This document shows positions 31,544-43,338 of a stretch of 64,000 nt of DNA, one piece after another; the stretch's first letter is position 1; each line of letters opens with the position of its first letter. The position numbers and the translations under genes were made by a program. The notes below the pieces were generated by a model. That model was not told where the DNA came from, searched no databases, and saw nothing but the letters and a program-made list of their open reading frames with translations. Origin of the DNA: Erpobdella octoculata (lineage: Eukaryota; Annelida; Clitellata; Hirudinida; Erpobdellidae); contig OZ022240.1 of the NCBI GenBank assembly GCA_963978895.1, positions 18,939,983-19,003,982 on the forward strand, read 5' to 3'.

Positions 31544-32389
31544 CAGGCTTGCGGAGCCGCCATTTTTTTCCGCGGCTCGGCTCCGGCTCCCGAAAATTTG
31601 ACGGCTCCGGCTCCCTATAAAGGGGGTGTCACACGAGACAAACTTGCGCAAACTTTTCACCGAAACATTTTTAACTGTTTATGCTTACACTTTATTAGTT
31701 TATCTACTCTACTTATATGACAATTGTTAAATATTAAAACGGACCATTTTGTTTTTAGTTGATTTTAAATGTTTACGAAAGGGTACGTTTTGTTTTTTGG
31801 CGCAGCAAAAATTTAATTTTAAATACTTGATAAAATTATTTCACGGAGTTAAAATATTTTTACTATAAAGTTAACAAAATAATATGCAATTTAAAAAATT
31901 GTAATTATTTTATAAGAATATAAACACTCATCAAACGAAAGCAAATCTTGAAGCGCATCTCGAGTGTGTATTTGGAACATAATTGTATTAATTTTTAATG
32001 CAGTTTTAAAAATTTTGAATAAAATAAAAAAGTCCAAAAATAACAATGTAACCAAAAACAGAGTTTGGCAGGTAAACAAACTAAAACGAAACGAAAACAA
32101 TTCATTAAAGATTTCTTGTGGTGTGGTGATGTGCGCGCACACTATCATTTGATTGAAGGCTGTTGCTGTTGTGACGTTTGTAAAATATTTAAACATTTCA
32201 AATTTGAGGGAGATAAACAATAAAACAATTTTAGAATTTCAAAGCTTTTCATCTTGAAAAAAATTCTGCTCATATAAACAAATTTTGAGAGCCGGAGCCG
32301 CCAGATATTTTCGGCTCTGGGTCCGGCTCTGGCTCCGGCTCCCACAAAAATTAGCAGCTCCTCGGCTCCGGCTCGGCTCCGCAAGCCTG
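31544..32389. mobile_element. Non-autonomous inverted-repeat element (GC-rich ends)
   Basis: 846 bp with perfect 16-bp terminal repeats CAGGCTTGCGGAGCCG. Subterminal ggctccggctc units occur at both ends (31570-31615 and 32290-32380). It is flanked by AT repeats, so the target duplication cannot be proven. Termini starting CAG suggest hAT-type. The interior is AT-rich with no coding sequence. Confidence 0.8.
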
Positions 32390-32580
32390 ATATATGTATA
32401 TATATATATATATATATTTCAAATAATTAGGAACAAGATGTTCTTTCAGACACGCTTTATTAAAGACTATGGCCTATTTCTTATTACAAACTTTTTCTAT
32501 CAGACGTGAAACTTTTCGAAAATCAGAAATACCAAGACACTTTTGAACGAACTGGTATATATTTTTATTAATGTTTTGGT

Positions 32581-32630
32581 CATGAGCTGACCTGCAGGTT
32601 TCGGCTTTATTAGCCATCATCAGAACTCAT
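32581..32630 (-). ncRNA. Hammerhead-like ribozyme motif
   Basis: On the minus strand: a 7-bp stem I (ATGAGTT with AGCTCAT, one G-U), core CTGATGA, stem II GGC-loop-GCC, GAAA, a minimal stem III (CC-TGCA-GG), and GTC before the predicted cut between 32589 and 32588. Such short-stem-III hammerheads are known in the terminal repeats of Penelope-like retroelements and in retrozymes. One extra U lies between CTGATGA and stem II, a departure from the canonical core. No reverse transcriptase is nearby. Confidence 0.6.
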
Positions 32631-32733
32631 AAAACCAATTTACAGCTACAACGAAAATATATAAAGTGGTGTGGCGAGACATATCAGATATGTTTACACA
32701 TCAATCGAGGTCAAAGTACAAAGAAGAGTAAAA

Positions 32734-32738
<5 letters not shown>

Positions 32739-32830
<92 letters not shown>

Positions 32831-32867
32831 GCATATATATATAAAAACGAACATATATATAAAATAC

Positions 32868-32938
<71 letters not shown>

Positions 32939-33062
32939 TACATATATATAAACAACAGATATATATGTATATATACAAACACATATATATACACATATAC
33001 ATACAAAATACAGATTTATATATACATATATATATATAAACAAACGCATATATACATATACA
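32739..33062. repeat. Long (AT)n / (AC,AT) microsatellite cluster
   Basis: Pure AT at 32739-32830 and 32870-32930, with imperfect ATAC/ATAA runs up to 33062. The tyrosine/isoleucine-rich frames across it are artefacts. Confidence 0.95.
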
Positions 33063-33194
33063 TATACACAAATTAACATAATAAGAGATAATAAAATAAG
33101 CTATTTACACAATTATACGTAAGATGAGCCATCTTCATCTTACAGTAAGCTATATGAATTAATTTGAATAATAAAAGGTTATTATTAAATGCAT

Positions 33195-33345
33195 GTGATG
33201 AAAATTGCATAAGCTCTTCTTTGATAGATTTTTACTTTTTTTCAAACTGCTGCACCCGAAATTTCTGAGACACTTGTTTTTAGATAATTTAATTGCAAAT
33301 CCAGCAATGTAACTCTTGCTTCTATAACTTAATAAATACATACAA
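33195..33345. repeat. Dispersed repeat, relative of 3540-3690
   Basis: Shares aaattgcataa, gctcttctttga, aactgctgca, cacttgtttttagataatt and the tail taataaat with 3540-3690. No coding sequence. Confidence 0.55.
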
Positions 33346-33439
33346 ATGTCACAAAAATGGCAGAAATAAAGAATATACTAATTAGAATAATATGTATGAT
33401 TGATGACGAGGTGCTGCATCAGGCCCTCTGTGCAACAAA

Positions 33440-33900
33440 GCAGAATAAGTTGATCTTTAAAAACATTCATCGAGCACATGCTCTCTGCTTCCTGTGTCAA
33501 GGAGCTCCAGCTGAAAGTTACTCGATTTGTGAAAGTGTTTTTGCTCTTCCCATTCTTTAATCTTTTGTGGTAGAAGAAAACAGCTGTGACCTCTCAGACA
33601 ATAGGATCCTTTAGTTTGCCATGTGCATTGTTTTTTGCAATACAAAAAAATCTACTTCATCCACACGAGCCAGTATTTTGTATTGTTGGATCAGATCGCC
33701 TCTAACCCTAAGTTTTTCAAGCATGGTACTTTCAAGCTTTTGTAGTTTTTCTAAGTATGGTAAATGTTTGATAGTCTTAATTGTTTTTGTATCTCTGTGC
33801 TGGACTGCCTCATCTATGTCATTTTGGATTCTGATACAGTCTTCCACCGATTTGATAACGCCAATGATTTTACTATCATCTGCAAAAAGTTTCATGTGCT
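33440..33900 (-). pseudogene. LINE fragment (end of reverse transcriptase and C-terminus)
   Basis: Minus strand begins MKLFADDSKIIGVIKSVEDC, the FADD catalytic motif of a LINE reverse transcriptase. After an internal deletion come EKLRVRGDLIQQYKIL and, in another frame, a KIKEWEEQKHFHKSSNFQLE C-terminus like those following CR1/Jockey reverse transcriptases. Truncated and shifted. Confidence 0.65.
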
Positions 33901-34094
33901 ATTTATACATAAGATTTTTTTAAAGTTTTAATTTTGTTGTTTGAAAAGATTTTTTTATATTTTATGTTTGTGCCATAGAGTGCATCAGGTTAAGCTATTC
34001 AGGGGAATGAAAATGATAATAGTTTGCTGGATCCTGTTTTTATAGATGAAAATATAGGTTAACTACAAGTTAAAATAAACGGAGCAGGCCATTT

Positions 34095-34143
34095 GTCGTT
34101 GCCAACTAGTCGCTGCCCAACTAGTCGCCGCCCAACTAGTCGC
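34095..34143. repeat. Short tandem repeat, about 15-bp unit
   Basis: Three consecutive copies of gcccaactagtcgc(t/c) with small variation. Nothing else recognised between 33905 and 34600. Confidence 0.7.
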
Positions 34144-34602
34144 CAGGTTGAAAAAAGTGTTTCTTTGAGAATTAGAACGACATTGTTGGAATGTATTTAT
34201 GTAAACATTTATATAATTGTATTTAATTTGTTTTTGTTGTAAAAAGGATAATTATTATTTTAATTAAAAATTTTTTCACAAATTTTGCAAACTATAATAG
34301 AATGTATTGTCATAAAAATCAAAACTATCATTAAAATTTCGGCTCGATTGGATAATGGAAAGTTAGTTAATTTTTACATTTAAGGTTTGCAAACATTAAA
34401 GCAAGCAAGTCTAGTGGTGAAATAAATATAAGGAATTTAAAAACATCAAATACAAAATAAATAAATGTTTACATATACAAATTTAAAAAATTGTAATAAA
34501 TGAAAAATTGACAAATCCAGAAATATAAGGGATATGTGAAAAAAACTTGCTTACTTATTCATTATTTTAAATTTGTTACATTACTTTATTTTATATAACT
34601 AT

Positions 34603-35015
34603 TAGCGGGGTACCCGGCGTTGCCTGGGTTTTTGAGGTTTTTCTAATATTTGTCTCTGGCTCCCGTTTCCTTCCCCGCTTGCTCTACCGCTCCCGGTTGC
34701 TTTCCCGCTCCCGTTCGCTTTTCCGCTCCCGGTTGCTTTCCCGCTCCCGTTCGCCTTTTCGCTCCCAGTGGCTTTCCCGCTCCCGTTTGCTTTTCCGCCC
34801 CCGGTTGCTTTCCCGCTCCCGTTCGCTTTCGTTCGCTTTTCCGCTCCCGTTGGCTTTTCCGCTCCCGGTTGCTTTCCCGATCACGGACTCTTTCCTGCTC
34901 TTGCTTGCTTTCCCGTTTTCTGTCGCTTTTCCTTTCCCTCTTGCTCTTTCGCTTTCAGTTGCTTTTCATTTACCGCTTGCTTTCCCGTTCCCGTTTCCGC
35001 TCATTTTCTAATTCC
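34603..35015 (-). mobile_element. Helitron 3' part, minus strand
   Basis: Starts with the inverted 3' end (ttagcggggtacccggcg, the complementary CTAG being changed to CTAA). The terminal hairpin sequence and about 15 diverged 18-bp minisatellite units (gctttcccgctcccgttc) follow. The 5' end is replaced by a microsatellite. Confidence 0.7.
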
Positions 35016-35025
35016 GGTATATAAT

Positions 35026-35205
<180 letters not shown>

Positions 35206-35561
35206 GGGAAGGATTGATATTGATTTTTTTTTCGTAATTTTGTACATTAAACTTTTAATAAGAAAACCAAAATAATTATAAAGTCTCCAAACAAATACCG
35301 AGATTTTTAAAAATATTTTCCAATAAATAACGAAAGTCATACATATTTAATTAACGATTGTCACAATTTATTAGGCAAAACAATGTTTGCTGGGTCGGCT
35401 AGTATACAATATTTGGGTATCAAATTCTCGCATAAACACGCTCTATTAAATGCTACGGCCCATTTTCAACAACACCATTTCTTTACTACTGCTTCAAACC
35501 GTCTAAATTTTCTTCCCGAATTAACTACACAGTCAACAGTACACAAAACTTTATTGTCACA

Positions 35562-35607
35562 AGGGGTTGACCGGCCGGTTTCGGCTTTATCCATCTTCAG
35601 AACCCCT
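35562..35607 (-). ncRNA. Second hammerhead-like ribozyme motif
   Basis: Minus strand: stem I of seven perfect pairs (AGGGGTT with AACCCCT), core CTGAAGA (position 7 of the core is variable in hammerheads), short stem II (GG-loop-CC), GAAA, stem III CC-GGCC-GG, and GTC with a predicted cut between 35569 and 35568. Stem I and the stem III loop differ in sequence from the motif at 32581, yet pairing is kept, which is covariation. The flanking 35418-35560 also resembles 32445-32575, so both belong to one repeat family. Confidence 0.6.
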
Positions 35608-36055
35608 ATAATAATGCAAAGAACCCCTATAATAATACACGTCAAAGCATCACGCATGCCCGCTATGTTAAATCTGGCATCGGTCATTTACCACCAGGGG
35701 CCACGCTTCAAAGACACTTAAAGCAATCAACAAGTTTGTAGAAGACATGGTTGTAATATACAACAGTTTTATTCTTCACATACAGTAAATAAAACAACTG
35801 GACATGAAATAACGTCAAGATCTTAAGATCAAACGAGCAAAAGACAATTGAATAAAAAGTTTAGAAAAAACTGCCTTCAACTGTTTGTACAAACTGTAGG
35901 TTTATACACACTCAAACAGCCAGATACCACACACCTCAAAACATCACTAACACCCGGTCTACCACTTCTGCCAAACTTCAAAGACACTCACACGCTCGCT
36001 TTAGCGAGGTCAGGAAAGGTTCCACGTTTCAAAGAGACACTTACGTTCGTCGATA

Positions 36056-36247
36056 AATCAACCAGACTCAGATTTCATGCATACTTTAAATAAAAACTAA
36101 ATACATTGGAAATCATTTAATTGATATAAAAACCTTTTTTTTTAATAAAAGTTGCGGTAGCGAATAGCGCCGAGAACAGCTAAAAAAATGTAGCGACGCT
36201 GCCATCAACGATCTTGTCAGCCAATAGTACCGCTCTTAACAACCCTG
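36056..36247 (-). mobile_element. Inverted-repeat element fragment (CAGGGTTGTTAAGAG end)
   Basis: Shares agactcagatttcatgcata, gtagcg-rich and gatcttgtcagcca segments with 47236-47467. Both end at the minus-strand terminus CAGGGTTGTTAAGAGCGG, typical of hAT-like non-autonomous elements. The other terminus and target duplication were not found. Confidence 0.5.
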
Positions 36248-36394
36248 GTTGCTATCACTATTTTTTTAAGTACTGATATGTTTAAAATTTATTTTATCAA
36301 AGGTGAAGAACTGTCTTTTAAAAATACATCAAATTACTTTACGCTGAAAATATCATGGGTATATATTGATAAAGGTTGTTGAGGAGTGGCTTCA

Positions 36395-36545
36395 AAATTT
36401 GATGAATAGTCCTCTTGATGAATAGACTTTAGATGAACAGTCCTTACAACGAACCGTCCTCTTGATGAATAGTCCTTTGATGAATAATCTCTTGATGAAT
36501 AGTCGCTTGATGAATAGTCCCTTGATGAATCGTCCTTTGATGAAA
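36395..36545. repeat. Tandem repeat, unit about 18-24 bp
   Basis: Imperfect copies of gatgaatagtccttt(gat) repeated about eight times. The minus-strand frame through it (FIKGLFIKRLFIK) is an artefact. Confidence 0.75.
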
Positions 36546-36659
36546 AGTCTGCATACCATATAGATTACCTTTTGTGGTCGTACATAGGCACTTTTGGCCT
36601 GGAAAGGGATTTTTGGCCCCCCTGATCCTTGGGATGGGAATATGGAGTCCAAACCTTTC

Positions 36660-36800
36660 TTATATTTTTTTCCTGTATGAGAACTACATCCTTGCTTTGT
36701 TAGCAATGAGCAGCAGTTGTCTTTCAAAATGACTATCAGTCAAACGATTTGTTCTTGGAGTCAAAATTTCACCAGCCAGGCTAAACAACTGTTCAACAGG
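36660..36800 (-). pseudogene. hAT transposase C-terminal fragment
   Basis: Minus-strand frame reads [20 protein letters not shown] followed by [17 protein letters not shown]. This is the conserved dimerisation tail of hAT transposases (P.ER.FS.AG..., then a leucine/isoleucine-rich helix). Nothing upstream of it is preserved in order. Confidence 0.7.
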
Positions 36801-37204
36801 AGCACTTTATGTAAGAGAATAATATAGATATAAGATATAATATCTTTTGAACAATTTTTGGTACCCGAGCTAAATTTGAATTTTGTTACGCAGTAACCTT
36901 TAACCTATTAGCACCTGAGATCTTGAATTTTTTTAATTGGTTATGTTATGGGGGCTTAGTGCTCTAAATAAGATATTTCAGTTTTAAAAATTGAAAAAAG
37001 TGCATCGTTTTTTTATCTTTTTTTGATTTTGAACGCGTTCTTATTTTTGCGATGCTAGGTACGGAGGGGGAGGTCTCTTCTCATCAGCTGAAAATGCACT
37101 ATGATGACATTATTTGTTGTAAAACACAAAAATGCACAATTAGCTTTTGTTAATAATTAAATAAGAATATGTAATAAGCCAAAGATCAAATACATTTTTA
37201 GTTT
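36801..37204. other. AT-rich stretch, nothing recognised
   Basis: No gene or clear repeat seen between the hAT tail and the piggyBac fragment. Confidence 0.35.
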
Positions 37205-37715
37205 ATTAGTTATTTTCTGACAGCCACTCTGTCCGTTGTTAGACAATTTTCATTGTCTGTTTAATAAATAAATTGCATTATTTCTTCGAATTGAACATGA
37301 GTCATTGCTTTCCTAATGGCAACATTATGTACGTCATGTGCTGGTTCCCATTAACATCGTCGTCTCGGGAGAGGTGTGTAACCGCTAGTGAACAGAATTG
37401 CAAAAAACAGCTTTATTGCCTTCACTCAGTTCCAAAGAATATTCGCCTTTTTGAACAGCATATAATTTTGTTTGCATTTCAATCAATCACACGATATCTT
37501 TGTCAAAGAACAACTGAAACATTGCAACAGGAGTCAAGTCAAGTTTGTCGTAACAGATGACAAAAGTTTCAGGTCATCGTAGTCACCTCCATTGTCTTCA
37601 TCACTGCTATCTCCATCACTACAGTTTCTGTCGACAGGAGGTGCAATGTAGATATTAGTTTGAGCTGCTTGCTGAAGTAAATCATTCCCAGATTCCAAAG
37701 TGGTTAAACTTCATG
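37205..37715 (-). pseudogene. piggyBac transposase fragment
   Basis: On the minus strand: an acidic region (CSDGDSSDEDNGGDYDD), then TPVAMFQLFFDKDIV with an in-frame stop, LIEMQTKLYAVQKG, GYTPLPRRRC (stop) WEPAHDVHNVAIRKAM, and TDNENCLTTDRVAV. These match the N-terminal part of the piggyBac transposase core (F.LFFD..V, T..YA.QK, G....PR...YW). At least three stops or frameshifts. The catalytic aspartates further on are not present. Confidence 0.65.
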
Positions 37716-37981
37716 TGGTTTGAATCGACGTTGGGATATTGAAGCCAATCTGTAATATAAATTATATTAAAAACTATTAACTGTAATTTATAATGTGTAT
37801 ATTGATAAAGTATAAGTTGAAAAATAAAATTGTATGACCAATAAAATTATAAGCTGTTAATAAAACAATTATAACCAGTCTTTTGAGCAAATTAAATTAA
37901 ATCCCCCGCTAGTAAATAGTAAAATTTGCTAAAACCGTAAATTTAGAACAAAAACGAAAACAACCATTTCTTTATTAGATA

Positions 37982-38360
37982 CTAGCGGGGTAGCCTGCGT
38001 TGCCCGGTATTTTTAGCGTTTTTTTTTAATGTTTGTCTCTCTCGCTCCCGTTTCCTTCCCCGCTTGCTCTCCCGCTCTCAGTCGCTTTCCCGCTCCTGGT
38101 TGCTTTCCTGATCACGGTCGCTTTCCCGCTCTTGGTCGCTTTACCTTTCCCGCTCGCTTTTCCGTTCTCAGTTGCTTTTTTGTTCCCTCTTGCTTTCCCG
38201 TTCTTGCTCATTTTCTAATTCCCACTCATTTTGTGACCGATTTCAATTTTTTCTTCACTATAATTGTCTCCCATTGCCTCTCAAGCTTGTGTAAAAATTG
38301 CATTACGATTGGATGAATGGTGTAGCAATGCATAAAGGACATCTGGATATACATACATGC
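37982..38360 (-). mobile_element. Non-autonomous Helitron, nearly complete
   Basis: Minus-strand element. The 3' end is CTAG at 37982-37985 with a degraded hairpin (cctgcgttgcccggt). About eight minisatellite units (gctttcccgctc...) follow, then the family's 5' body (gcattacgattggatgaatg, ggtgtagcaatgcataaagg, as plus-strand sequence) up to the AT microsatellite at 38371. About 380 bp, without the nested inverted copy, so it shows the simple ancestral structure. Confidence 0.75.
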
Positions 38361-38364
38361 ATAA

Positions 38365-38973
<609 letters not shown>

Positions 38974-39750
38974 AATTTCTTCACAATTCATCCTTAAAAG
39001 TGATGCTTTAATGTTGAATTACTCTTTTGTGGAAGGACCTAATACTTACTTGAGTGAGATGATGCATTTATATTTGTTGTGTTTTTTATTTAATTTTACT
39101 TTGTTAAATTTACTCACAATCTCAGCGAGTGACTGATTATAATTATAATTCTTATTCTTTTTTCTAGCAACTCTGTGAATATTCATTGCATTTGAATTTT
39201 ATTTGTGTAGATGTGGGTTATGGAGAAGTATCTATTACCATTACAACATCTGCAAGCAACAAAGTCAAGATAGAATGGTCTTGTACAAGAAGTCTTTCGA
39301 AAGATTTTAGAGTAGTGAGAGGTGTGTTGTTAAAAGAGTTAACATTATTGCTGTTTGTTTTTTATACTGTATTCAGAAGTTCAAAAACTGTACAATTATT
39401 GCAAATAGTTATAGTTTTTGTCTTTATGTTAATAAATTTTGTAACTATTAACAGATCAACAGCGTTGTCTTAGAAATAGTTTTTTCAGCCCAGGAAATGG
39501 ATTGACTATCAAGTTGACTGAGTCAGAAATGAGATTTGAAGAACAAGCAGGATATGTGGAATATTATTTGTATGCAGAGCCATATTATGGAGGGTTTATT
39601 TTTCCTGAGATAATTAAAAGAGTTGTAGTGAAAAAGCAGTTTCAGAAGCGTTTTCAGATAATTTGCCATTACAATTGTGGTCCTGAATTGAGGAATTTCG
39701 ACTCTTTTCATGTTTCGGTAAAAAAGATTCATTATAACAGTAAAATATAA
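38974..39750 (+). CDS. Host gene 2, last three exons (unknown)
   Basis: Exon 38974-39053 (SSQFILKSDALMLNYSFVEG) ends at donor tga|gtgaga. Exon 39211-39321 (VGYGEVSITITTSASNKVKI) ends at g|gtgtgt. Exon 39455-39750 starts after attaacag and ends at TAA 39748-39750. Both junctions are phase 1 and join without stops. The last exon encodes RCLRNSFFSPGNGLTIKLTE and a Tyr-rich middle (YVEYYLYAEPYYGGF), ending KKIHYNSKI. AATAAA follows at about 39812. Alternating beta-type residues and cysteines suggest an extracellular beta domain; this is inference and I do not recognise the family. Whether host gene 1 exons belong to the same gene is unclear, since their last exon carries its own stop and poly(A) signal. 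Confidence 0.5.
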
Positions 39751-39898
39751 ACGTACAATTATGGTTATTCGGGTTGATAATATTAGGTCAACGATAAAAA
39801 CTAGTTTTAAATAAAACGCCTACAATTATATGATGCATGCTGGCCTGCTAACTGCTAAAATGACAAACCAAAACTATAAATCCCAGTTCCCACATGCC

Positions 39899-41011
39899 CA
39901 GAGGCGTGGATTGGGGGGAGCTGAGGGGGCCATACCCACACCAAGATTTTTCCACCAAATAGAAAAAATATCTTTTCTAGCTCACCCATGAATATTTAGA
40001 TTAATTGATAAAAACAGTTTTTATCATACTTTTTGAATTATATCTACTTATAATCTACTGCTACTGCTAGTTTCTCGCACTTCTTACTTTTCTCATATCT
40101 CTCCATCTCCTGTTCTTCTTCACTGGCTTCCTCTTAAATATAGGGTGATTTTTAAAATTTGCTTACTAATGTTTAAAATTAAAAATTGCTCTTCTCCACT
40201 CTAACGAACTTAATAAAAATCCCTCCTAAGTCTGGTCTTTGATCTTCCTCTCTTAGCCACTTTCGTATCTTTTCTGTTGAGCATTCTTTTGCTAAACGCT
40301 CTTTTTCTTACTCTGGTCCCTTTCTCTGGAACTCTCTTCCTACTTCTCTTACTAAATCTACTTCTCTCACTGTTTTCCGTCGTGGACTTAAAACTTATCT
40401 GTTTAATAAGTTCTTGTCCAAGCGCTATTGAACGCCAAGGAAATAGCGCTATAGAAATTTAATGGATTGATTGATTGATTGCTTGCTTTCGGTCCATCCG
40501 ATCGAACTCGTATGAAATTTAGACTCGTGTATCTGTCCTAGCTTGATGAACAATAAGCATATTCTTATCCTACACAGTTGCTTGAGCTCTCTCACCAAGA
40601 TTTTTCCAATTCATTTTAAATTATTTTTATTAGCTCACACACGATTGAGTATTTAGATTAGTTGATGAAAGCAGTATTTATCATACTTGTTGATTAATAT
40701 CCAATTTGTTAAATCTCTGCTATTATTTTCCATTCTTTTATTAGTACCTTAAGTCTATTTGATCTTGATGATTCAGTGGACAATTTTGTAAAAATGAAAG
40801 AACGTCGATACCCTTTGTTACGTTCATAATTTAAACGCTTTTTGTCTGCATTCAATATTAAATAAAAGTTAACTTTTTTTAAACATTTTTTTAAACTAAA
40901 ATAAATGAAAATACCAGATACGTAATTGGTATGGTAATTTTTTTAAAGATTCTCTGGGTTAAAGTTAAAAAATCTTCGCCCCCTCAACATTTTGCTGAAT
41001 CCACGTCTCTG
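39899..41011. mobile_element. Non-autonomous hAT element with nested LINE end
   Basis: Ends CAGAGGCGTGGATT and (inverted) CAGAGACGTGGATT, with a perfect 8-bp duplication CACATGCC (39891-39898 and 41012-41019). The two halves also share caccaagatttttccaa and tatttagattaattgat, a longer subterminal direct-repeat pattern. A LINE 3' end (about 40060-40490) lies inside. No transposase. Confidence 0.88.
40060..40490 (+). pseudogene. CR1/L2-type LINE 3' end
   Basis: Plus-strand frames give LHWLPLKYRVIFKICLLMF and SYSGPFLWNSLPTSLTKS then FRRGLKTYLFNKF. This is the conserved C-terminus of CR1/L2/Rex-type ORF2, followed by the typical gaaatagcgctatagaaatt 3' end and a (TTGA)n tail at 40465-40485. Severely 5'-truncated. 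Confidence 0.75.
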
Positions 41012-41029
41012 CACATGCCCATTAATGTC

Positions 41030-41475
41030 TTCACAAATCAACAAATTTTCATCGATATCTGTATCAGACATAAACATTAACCATAATAGCAAGAAATTCC
41101 CCTTTCTCCTCCATCAGCCGTCCCATTTGCAGAGCATATACAAATATATAGGCAACAGGTTCAGCACCAGCTTACCCATAATTACACGAAGCAATAAACA
41201 TTTCTCACTCACACGCTTGACCTCCAACATATTCTCCACCCACCTATCTGCTACCAGCATTCCCATACCATGAATATCCTTCTCAGAACCCATCCAGAAA
41301 AACTTATATTTAAGTTTTCTGTCACCTTCACTTTTCAGCCAGTCTGCTGAAGACAACAAAAATCTAGACATCGTCTTGCTGCCATATCAGCGACCTCACC
41401 ATCTCTTTCCCTCATCTTTCCAACATTCAAAGAACCAATTTTCAACCAAAAACCTGAACCATCTAAATTCTTTTT
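41030..41475 (-). pseudogene. Endonuclease fragment of a second RTE-like LINE
   Basis: Minus strand: GSLNVGKMREREMVRSLI then KSEGDRKLKYKFFWMGSEK, GMGMLVADRWVENMLEVKRV and LLLRVIMGKLVLN. This is the start of an RTE-type apurinic endonuclease, different in sequence from the RTE copies at 16531 and 43745. Broken by a stop and a shift, with no reverse transcriptase attached. Confidence 0.6.
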
Positions 41476-41944
41476 CAAGCCCATAGCTAATTTTTTTTTT
41501 GTCTATGCCCACAAAAGGATGCGCAGACCTTGTTTAACCGGCTGACGTCCGGGCCAGCATGAAATTCTTTGTTTTGTTACCCACTGGAGCAAATTTTTAC
41601 CCGGATGCACTTTCTGTAAACGTCGCATAGGAGGATACATGGTGGCTGGTGGTCTTATTATATTGGCTCAAAACACAAAGCTAACGAAAGTTATGTGCCA
41701 CTGCCATGATTAAATATTTTAGATGTCGAAAACCATGTTGCTAGACTCTTGTTTTTTTTTTATGTTTGCAATTGTTTATTTATGTGCATGTGCTTGTTTG
41801 GATACAATGCCTTACAATTTCTAATCAATCTTTGGCCCTGTTATTTTACGTGGGCGTCATTCCGGAGTGATTAGGTATTTGATTGGGTGAGTGAGTGAGG
41901 CTGGGAGATTATATAAATAGATTTTATTTTGAATCTGTTCCTAG
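41476..41944. other. Intronic or intergenic stretch, nothing recognised
   Basis: No repeat or gene recognised. It ends in acceptor gaatctgttcctag. Confidence 0.35.
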
Positions 41945-42095
41945 GTCAAGTGTGACACATATTGTCACTTGTATGACTATACGTGGGTGTATTTAAATCG
42001 TTATGGACTTAGAAACTTACCTGGAAAAGAGTTCATGGAGGATAAAGATTTCTTAGATGATTTTGATGAAGGAGAATTAAACTTCACAGTAGTTG
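41945..42095 (+). CDS. Host gene 3, exon 1 of those visible
   Basis: After acceptor ttcctag the frame reads VKCDTYCHLYDYTWVYLNRY then GLRNLPGKEFMEDKDFL and DDFDEGELNFTVV. It ends at donor g|gtaaaa with one base left over (phase 1). The next good exon in the same strand, at 59949, needs exactly two bases and joins without a stop. The link across 17.8 kb is inference; one in three random exons would also fit. Confidence 0.45.
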
Positions 42096-42173
42096 GTAAA
42101 AAAATACTTTTTTTGAAAGGGAATGATTTGATCAATGTACTATAAATGCTCTTAACTAAGTTGTGTTCTATAA

Positions 42174-42176
<3 letters not shown>

Positions 42177-42242
<66 letters not shown>

Positions 42243-42460
42243 CATATATATGTATTCGGTAATACACGCTCTGTTAAAAATACATTTGTTATCGCCGTTT
42301 AACACTTTTTTACAAGGACTTTCCAGCTTTCGTTTTTTTACGTAAATATTACCGAAAATCTTATACCTCCCTCCCTCCCTAAATATATATATATATATTT
42401 ATTTATATATATATATATATATTATATATATACATATATATATATATTTATATATATATA
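42177..42460. repeat. (AT)n microsatellites
   Basis: Pure AT at 42177-42235 and imperfect AT/TTTA runs at 42382-42460, with ccctccctccct at 42368-42379. Confidence 0.9.
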
Positions 42461-42532
42461 TTAGGGAGTAACCAATTTCAATTTTTTTTCGATTTTTGGT
42501 TCAAAAATTTGCCGATTCCGGTTTCGGTCAGA

Positions 42533-42790
42533 TTAATCGGCTTTTTCTATTGAGAAAATTTTTACATCAACGAAAAATGTTTGCCGATTCTTCTGAAAAC
42601 TATTTTGGTGGGTCCCGAGGACGGTTTTTGCTTTTTTGGCAGCTTTCAATTTCTCTTCTGCTCTTCGTTTCTTGTCGTTTTCACAGATTCCAGAATATTT
42701 AGAAAAATTGTCTGGGTGTCTTGTTCTCAGATGTGTAATCAATCCACTCGTACCGAAAGTGCACAAATCGCTAACTCATCCATTTAGTTT
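42533..42790 (-). pseudogene. BED finger fragment of a hAT-type transposase
   Basis: Minus-strand frame MCTFGTSGLITHLRTRHPDN followed by a Lys-rich stretch. The pattern TSGL..HL...H is the second half of a BED-type zinc finger. Nothing of the catalytic core is present. Confidence 0.5.
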
Positions 42791-43338
42791 TTCATTGTAA
42801 ATTAACAGTTGGCCCTCGATTTGTCAATCGCATTGATTTAAAAAAATTCCCAAATTTTGCTTCTTTGCGCTATTATTAACTATTTCGAATTAATTCAATA
42901 ATAATATTTAATTTAATTATAGTAGTGTACGTAGACAAGTAGACAAATTTTATATCACAGAATTGGATACACAAGTGTTTGTTTTGCTTATTTTACAGCA
43001 GGGGCCGTATTCATCAACCGATGTTTAATTAGCGAAATGTTAAGCCCTTTACGCATAAAAACGATTTCCTGGTTTAATAACCCACGCTTCCTAATACTAA
43101 TAAACTTCAAAAAACAAAATTTATGCATAATGCATCTTCCTGTGCATGTAATTCTAGTATTCTCGACATTTGACTGTGCAACGTTTCATTGTCATCAATA
43201 GAATATTCAAATTTAGTTCATCGCCGTCATCTTTGTTTTCTTCCAAGCTACAATGAAACGTTTTCTTTTCACAATCCAACTCGGCTTTTTTATCGGGTCA
43301 ACTTTGTATCGTCCAAATCATCGCCATCGTCCCTCAAA

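Noticed and set aside
32694..33079. Tyrosine/isoleucine-rich frames over AT repeats (also near 35008, 38303, 42001, 45306 and 45488)
   Set aside because: Pure (AT)n translates as YIYIYI without stops; these are microsatellites.
36392..36727. 111-codon minus-strand frame
   Set aside because: Mostly the gatgaatagtcc tandem repeat; only the adjacent hAT tail in another frame is meaningful.
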